Source of the DNA: Actinomycetota bacterium
Lineage (GTDB): Bacteria; Actinomycetota; Actinomycetes; Actinomycetales; Dermatophilaceae
Reading direction: 5' to 3'
NCBI GenBank assembly: GCA_020160805.1
Contig: JAIUPO010000011.1
Location: 1 to 64,000, forward strand
Length of the DNA: 64,000 nt
In this document: piece by piece, positions 59,264 through 64,000 of the stretch
How the letters are laid out: every line of letters starts with the position of its first letter
Numbering within the stretch: position 1 is the stretch's first letter
The notes under the pieces: model-generated
The model's database searches: none
Seen by the model: the letters and a program-made list of their open reading frames with translations, nothing else
Told to the model about the DNA's origin: nothing
Position numbers and translations under genes: made by a program

Positions 59264-60595
59264 ATGATCGAGCAGCGTCGCGTCCTCAAGACCGCCATCC
59301 CTGGCCCGAAATCACAGGAGCTCCACCAGCGGAAGCTGGCGTCGGTCTCGACGGGCGTGAGCACCGGCCTGCCGATCTATGTCGAGTCCGGACAGGACGG
59401 GATCTTGCGCGATGTCGATGGCAACCAGCTCATCGACTTCGGCTCCGGCATCGCCGTCACGAGCGTCGGCAATGGCAACCAGCGGATCATCGATGCGGTG
59501 CAGAAGCAGATCGCCGACTTCACCCACACCTGCTTCATGGTCACGCCGTATGAGGAGTACGTCGAGGTCTGCGAGGAGCTGAACAAGCGGACGCCCGGAA
59601 GCCACGAGAAGCGCACGGCGCTCTTCAACTCCGGGGCTGAGGCGGTCGAGAATGCGGTCAAGGTGGCCCGGCACTACACCGGCAAGGATGCGATCGTCGC
59701 CTTCGATCACGCCTACCACGGACGCACCAACCTGACGCTGGCGATGACGGCCAAGAACATGCCCTACAAGCACAAGTTCGGGCCCTTTGCCTCCGAGCTC
59801 TACCGCGTGCCGATGGCCTACCCCTACCGCTGGCCGGGCGGCGAAAAGCACTGCGAGGCAGAGGCTTTCAGCTATATCACCGACCAGATTCATGCCCAGA
59901 TCGGCGAGGAGAACACCGCCGCCGTCATCATCGAGCCGATCCAGGGAGAGGGCGGTTTCATCGTCCCGCCGCCCGGCTTCCTGCCCGCGCTGGCGCAGTG
60001 GTGCCGCGACCACGACATCCTTTTCATCGCTGACGAAGTGCAGTCCGGCTTCTGTCGCAGCGGTGACTGGTTCGCCGTCGATCACGAGGAGGTCGTGCCC
60101 GACATCATCGTCACCGCCAAGGGCATTGCCGGCGGAATGCCGCTCTCCGGCATCACCGGTCGCGCCGACATAATGGACACCATCCACGGCGGCGGCCTCG
60201 GCGGTACCTATGGCGGCAACCCCGTCGCCTGCGCCGCGGCGCTCGCCTCGATCGAGACGATGGAAGCCGACGACCTGGCCGGGCGGGCACGCGAGATCGA
60301 GGCCATCCTCAAGGGCCGCCTCGGCGAGTTGTCGGAGAAGTATGAGCAGGTCGGGGAGGTCCGTGGCCGCGGCGCGATGATCGCGATGGAGTTGGTGGAG
60401 GATCGCGTGACGAAGGCGCCCGCCGCCGCTCTCACCGGCGCGATCAACAAGGCCTGCCACGAGCGCGGCCTGGTCACCTTGACCTGCGGCACCCTCGGCA
60501 ATGTCTTCCGCTTCCTGCCGCCGCTGACGATTAGCGACGACTTGCTCAACGAGGGCATGGACATCCTCGGCGAGGCCTTCGCCGCCTCGCTCTGA
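59264..60595 (+). CDS. gabT: 4-aminobutyrate-2-oxoglutarate aminotransferase
   Basis: 443 residues, ATG 59264 with TACCAT 6 bases upstream. A class III PLP aminotransferase: FNSGAEAVENAVKVARHYTG, HGRTNLTLAMT, IIEPIQGEGGF, DEVQSGFCRSG, and the PLP lysine in TAKGIAGGMPLSG (about Lys286). Closest in pattern to GabT, which converts GABA to succinate semialdehyde; no gabD is nearby in the window, so another omega-amino acid is possible. Confidence 0.9.
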   Translation: MIEQRRVLKTAIPGPKSQELHQRKLASVSTGVSTGLPIYVESGQDGILRDVDGNQLIDFGSGIAVTSVGNGNQRIIDAVQKQIADFTHTCFMVTPYEEYVEVCEELNKRTPGSHEKRTALFNSGAEAVENAVKVARHYTGKDAIVAFDHAYHGRTNLTLAMTAKNMPYKHKFGPFASELYRVPMAYPYRWPGGEKHCEAEAFSYITDQIHAQIGEENTAAVIIEPIQGEGGFIVPPPGFLPALAQWCRDHDILFIADEVQSGFCRSGDWFAVDHEEVVPDIIVTAKGIAGGMPLSGITGRADIMDTIHGGGLGGTYGGNPVACAAALASIETMEADDLAGRAREIEAILKGRLGELSEKYEQVGEVRGRGAMIAMELVEDRVTKAPAAALTGAINKACHERGLVTLTCGTLGNVFRFLPPLTISDDLLNEGMDILGEAFAASL

Positions 60596-60607
60596 GTCGC
60601 GTGAATA

Positions 60608-60651
60608 AGGTCTGTGCTTTGGCACCGTATGTGGTGCCAAAGCTCAGGCCT
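60608..60651. terminator. Hairpin after gabT
   Basis: 19-base arms 60608-60626 and 60633-60651 (inner 11 bases GCTTTGGCACC perfectly paired, two mismatches outside) with loop GTATGT, 12 bases after the gabT stop. No T-run. Confidence 0.65.
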
Positions 60652-60662
60652 ACCCGTGGGTC

Positions 60663-61691
60663 ATGAGCGCAGCGGTGCAGGGACTCGCGCTGGCGCGCAC
60701 CTACTTCGTTGAGTTGGTCTCCCCCGTGCTCCGGCAGGAGTTCCCGAATCTTGGGTATGCCGCGGCTCGCCTCGGCACCGGATCGGACGTCCTCGGACTG
60801 GACGACGAGATGTCGCGCGATCACGACTGGGGGCTGCGCCTGCAGTTGTTCGTCGGCGAGCGCGACGTTGACCGAGTCAGCGTTACGTTGGACCAGCAAC
60901 TCCCCCAACGATTTCGGGGCTTCCCGATCCGGTTCGGGATGTCGGGCGACCCGACCGAGCGGGTGCGGATCGACGTGTCCACGCTCGACCGGTTCGCGCA
61001 GGAGGACCTGGGCTTCGACCCGCGCCGCGACCCGTCACCATACGACTGGCTGAGCCTCACCGGTCAGGCGGCTCTCGAAGTGACCGCCGGTGAGGTCTTC
61101 CGCGACGACGCCGGCGACCTAACGGCCTTACGCGAGGCGCTGGTGTGGTGGCCCGATGACCTCTGGCGCTATCTCGTGGCCTGCGACTGGCAACGCCTCG
61201 ACCAGGAACTTCCGCTGATGCAGCGGGCCGGCGACCGCGGCGACGATCTCGGCTCGCGGGTGATCGCCGGGCGCCTTGTCGACGTGGCGATGCATCTCGG
61301 GTTCCTGCTGTGTCGCCAGTGGGCGCCCTATTCCAAGTGGCGCGGCACACTCTTCACTCGGTTGCCGCTCGACCCCGCAATCGGGACAGCACTGGGCCAG
61401 GCGCTCCGAGCCGACGATTGGCACGCCCGAGGGGCCCACCTCGCGAGCGCCCTAGAAGCACTGGCCACCCAACAGCGACGAATCGGCTTGCCCTCGGCCA
61501 CGCCTGTCGCCGTCCCGTTCTGGGACCGGCCATACCTCCATGTCGATCCACACCTCGTGCCCGAACTCCCGGACAGCATTGACGACCCGCTAGTGCGCGA
61601 CCTCCCGCCCGGGCTCGGCAGCATCGAGCAGCGAACCGACAACGTCGATGTGTTGATGCACCCGGCCCGCCGCCGTGCCGCCCTGGGCTGA
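60663..61691 (+). CDS. DUF4037 domain protein (nucleotidyltransferase-like)
   Basis: 342 residues. GSDVLGLDDEMSRDHDWGLR (about residues 40-59) is the DUF4037 signature: a nucleotidyltransferase fold with Ser and paired Asp residues for metal. The C-terminal half is helical (WPDDLWRYLVACDWQRLDQE, RQWAPYSKWRGTLF). Function unknown. It begins 67 bases after gabT behind the hairpin. Confidence 0.82.
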   Translation: MSAAVQGLALARTYFVELVSPVLRQEFPNLGYAAARLGTGSDVLGLDDEMSRDHDWGLRLQLFVGERDVDRVSVTLDQQLPQRFRGFPIRFGMSGDPTERVRIDVSTLDRFAQEDLGFDPRRDPSPYDWLSLTGQAALEVTAGEVFRDDAGDLTALREALVWWPDDLWRYLVACDWQRLDQELPLMQRAGDRGDDLGSRVIAGRLVDVAMHLGFLLCRQWAPYSKWRGTLFTRLPLDPAIGTALGQALRADDWHARGAHLASALEALATQQRRIGLPSATPVAVPFWDRPYLHVDPHLVPELPDSIDDPLVRDLPPGLGSIEQRTDNVDVLMHPARRRAALG

Positions 61692-61790
61692 GAATCCCGC
61701 GGCGCTAGAGTGGCCAGGTCGCGACCTCGGCGGGAGAAGACCCGCGCGGGCTGACACGTCGACCTCCTTCATCAGAGAAAGGACGGCGTT

Positions 61791-62564
61791 ATGCGCGAAG
61801 ACTTGCACCGCCTAGACCGACTCGCCACCGCAGTCAGCGGCGATCCGAGTGTCATCGCGATCTTGGGCCTCGGCTCGGCCGGCCAAGAGACGCACCGCTT
61901 TGACGATCACTCCGATATCGACTTCTTCGTCGTCGTCACGGACGCGGACGCCAAGCGTCGCTACCTCGACGACATCGCCTGGCTTGGCGGCTTCGGCGGC
62001 GAAGTGATCTACGAGTTCGTCAATGACCCGAACGGCCGCAAAGCGCTCTTCGCCGACGGCCTCTTCCTGGAGTACGCCATCTTCACGCCGGCGGAGCTCC
62101 AGGCCCTCCCGCTGAGCGGCGTCCGCGTTGTCTGGAGCAGACCGGACTTCCACTACGACGAGATCGATCCTCCCGCCAGAGGCGCGCTCGATACCGTCGA
62201 GTTCCATCTCAACGAGGCCCTGACCAATCTATTCGTGGGACTTCATCGACAGCTGCGCGGCGAACGCCTGACGGCCATGCGCTTCATCCAGGTGTATGCC
62301 GTCGACCGGGTCCTCGCGCTCCAGCGCCTTGACCCAGGCACGACCTGGGCCGATCCAGACCCCTTCGAAGCCATCCGTCGGGTGGAGAGCGCGCGCGGCG
62401 GCGACCAACCGGACTACTCCAGCATGGCCCCGGGATACGGCAACAATGTCGACGGCGCTCGCGCAATCCTTGCCTGGCTGTCCACGAACTACCCGACAGA
62501 CCCGCACATCGTCAGCGCCATCGAGGACCTATTGGCGACCGCAGCCTCGGCGTCGACAGCATGA
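61791..62564 (+). CDS. Nucleotidyltransferase-domain protein
   Basis: 257 residues. LGLGSAGQETHRFDDHSDIDFFVVV (residues 25-49, quoted in part: GS at 28-29, SDID at 41-44) is the DNA polymerase beta-like nucleotidyltransferase active site. The rest is helical and resembles aminoglycoside-adenylyltransferase-like proteins, but no resistance function can be claimed. GAAAGGA lies before the ATG; the 99-base upstream gap has a TAGAGT candidate -10. ATGA overlap with the next gene. Confidence 0.75.
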   Translation: MREDLHRLDRLATAVSGDPSVIAILGLGSAGQETHRFDDHSDIDFFVVVTDADAKRRYLDDIAWLGGFGGEVIYEFVNDPNGRKALFADGLFLEYAIFTPAELQALPLSGVRVVWSRPDFHYDEIDPPARGALDTVEFHLNEALTNLFVGLHRQLRGERLTAMRFIQVYAVDRVLALQRLDPGTTWADPDPFEAIRRVESARGGDQPDYSSMAPGYGNNVDGARAILAWLSTNYPTDPHIVSAIEDLLATAASASTA

Positions 62565-63148
62565 CACCGCGTCGTTCGGTCTGGTTCCTCACCCACCCGC
62601 AGGTCGTCGTCGACCCCGACACTCCGGTTCCGCACTGGGGTCTTTCGGCGGTGGGTCGGCAGCGGGCCGCCGCCATCGCCGGCGCGCCCTTCCTCGACGC
62701 CGTGACAGCCGTGTGGAGTTCGACGGAGACCAAGGCGCGGGAGACAGCGGAGCTGGTGGCGGGCGGCATACCCCGGCTTGAGTTGGCGCAGTTGGGTGAG
62801 AACGACCGCAGTGCAACGGGATTCGTGCCACCTGAGGAGTTCGAGGAACTCGCGGATGCCTTCTTCGCCTACCCCGAACGAAGTGTCCGAGGCTGGGCGA
62901 CGGCCGCCGACGAGCAGGCCCGGATTGTCGCGGCGCTCGAGTCGGTTCTCGCGGACCCTCGTTCCGGCGACGGCGATATCGTCATCGTCGCCCACGGCGG
63001 CGTCGGCACGCTGTTGCTGTGCCACCTCCTGGGCCAGGCCATCACGCGCGATCTCGACCAGCCAGGCCAAGGACACTTCTTCCGTTTCGACCGGGACACT
63101 CGCGCCCTCGCCCACGGCTGGCGGCCACTGGAGGACCTGCAGATATGA
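62561..63148 (+). CDS. Histidine phosphatase family protein with LTHP variant motif
   Basis: 195 residues. Instead of RHG the first motif reads FLTHPQVVVDPDTPVPHWGLS, known from a subfamily that keeps the catalytic His but not the Arg. GRQRAAAIAG, VWSSTETKARETAEL and the second His in VIVAHGGVGTLLL are present. Both neighbours overlap it by 4 bases (ATGA), so it is translated with the nucleotidyltransferase and the truncated dehydrogenase gene. Confidence 0.82.
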   Translation: MTPRRSVWFLTHPQVVVDPDTPVPHWGLSAVGRQRAAAIAGAPFLDAVTAVWSSTETKARETAELVAGGIPRLELAQLGENDRSATGFVPPEEFEELADAFFAYPERSVRGWATAADEQARIVAALESVLADPRSGDGDIVIVAHGGVGTLLLCHLLGQAITRDLDQPGQGHFFRFDRDTRALAHGWRPLEDLQI

Positions 63149-63546
63149 GGACACCGCCACCATTCGACCTCAGCGGCCGAGCAGCCCTCGTCACGGGGGC
63201 CGGCTCCCCGACAGGCATTGGGTATGCCGCGGCGCGCCTCCTCGGCGACCTCGGCGCGTCTCTCACTCTCGCCGCCACCACGGACCGGGTGCACGAGCGC
63301 GCCGCAGAACTGGGGGCGCGCGGCATACCGACGCTCGGGGTGGTCGGCGACCTCACGCGGGAGGAGGACGCGAGTTCCCTTGTTGCGCAGGCGTATGCCG
63401 CACACGGGCGCCTCGACATCCTGGTCGCCAACGCCGGCCTGGTGTCCGCGCTGGACGGTGACTACCTCGCTGGCTCCATCGAGGTGACAGTGTGCAGAGC
63501 CCCGTATGCAGTCATGCTTGCGAAGGTGACTGTTACCGGCCGGTAG
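63145..63546 (+). pseudogene. Short-chain dehydrogenase/reductase, truncated
   Basis: 133 codons; intact SDRs have about 250. The cofactor half is good: ALVTGAGSPTGIGYAAARLL, VGDLTREEDASSLV and ILVANAGLV (the NAG motif). After residue 113 the sequence leaves the family: no YxxxK catalytic motif at the right place, and the last 65 bases (from 63482) are less GC-rich and carry related repeats GGTGACAGT (63483) and GGTGACTGTTACC (63525-63537). The 3' half was probably lost by deletion or insertion. 63547-63591 holds no gene. Confidence 0.75.
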
Positions 63547-63591
63547 TGCTCGGCTAGCGCCGCCTTATTGCGCCTGCGGCAGAGCGCGACA

Positions 63592-64000
<409 letters not shown>

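Noticed and set aside
61692-61790. T-box or other riboswitch before the nucleotidyltransferase gene
   Set aside because: Some GC-rich inverted segments but no T-box sequence or known aptamer core.
63500-63546. Catalytic YxxxK of the short-chain dehydrogenase in RAPYAVMLAK
   Set aside because: The Tyr-Lys spacing is six residues, not four, and the preceding Ser region is missing; it is chance sequence after the truncation.

Overview
The window is a GC-rich (about two thirds G+C) stretch of chromosome from an actinobacterium, most likely a member of the Micrococcales. The evidence is the actinobacterial integration host factor mihF beside gmk and rpoZ, a DUF222/HNH endonuclease, a DUF2510-RDD protein, the clpS-DUF2017-murI-MBL-rph-rdgB order known from mycobacteria and relatives, a helicase-degenerate PriA, and many leaderless genes. 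The genus cannot be fixed from the sequence. No rRNA, tRNA, CRISPR array, prophage or intact insertion sequence was seen.

Layout. 1-5.5 kb: a DUF222/HNH gene cut by the window edge, an asymmetric two-subunit ABC exporter, and a TIGR03085-type protein. 5.5-11.5 kb: histidine genes hisF, hisG and hisE interspersed with a secreted metalloprotease, an MFS transporter and a PH-domain protein, then a PnuC-like transporter under an FMN riboswitch, hence probably a riboflavin transporter (RibM/PnuX). 11.6-15.1 kb: an unknown gene, a serpin lipoprotein pseudogene, a histidine phosphatase and a pentapeptide-repeat protein. 15-36 kb: a long, mostly minus-strand housekeeping block. Read in transcription order it is pyrR-pyrB-pyrC-carA-carB-pyrK-pyrD-pyrF (mostly 4-base stop/start overlaps, with a PyrR-binding loop at the pyrR ribosome binding site), then mihF-gmk-rpoZ-coaBC-metK-priA-def-fmt, a plus-strand VanY-type carboxypeptidase, and rsmB-rpe. 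36-40 kb: two convergent secreted hydrolases, a metzincin-like protease and a cyanophycinase-like S51 peptidase. 40-46 kb: GNAT-Nudix fusion, nusB, efp, a wax-ester synthase/DGAT with a histone-like tail, a glutamate-synthase-like flavoprotein, and a YceI protein. 46-50 kb: rdgB, rph, an Rv1339-like MBL protein, murI, DUF2017, clpS. 50-64 kb: tyrosine catabolism genes (hmgA, fahA and the 3' part of hppD) around an FtsX-type ABC system, then gabT, two nucleotidyltransferase-like genes, a second histidine phosphatase and a truncated short-chain dehydrogenase.

The most unusual features are at the DNA level. An 83-bp palindromic element occurs twice, about 94% identical. One copy lies between hisF and the metalloprotease; the other is inside coaBC, where it is read in frame as 28 residues between the CoaC and CoaB domains. 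Separately, the heptamer GTATGCC/GGCATAC occurs about 70 times with no strand bias, roughly ten times the number base composition predicts, and it overrides normal Tyr and Ala codon choice. Neither is explained by the annotated genes. Coordinates of start codons were refined from overlaps, Shine-Dalgarno sequences or leaderless -10 boxes as stated in each entry.
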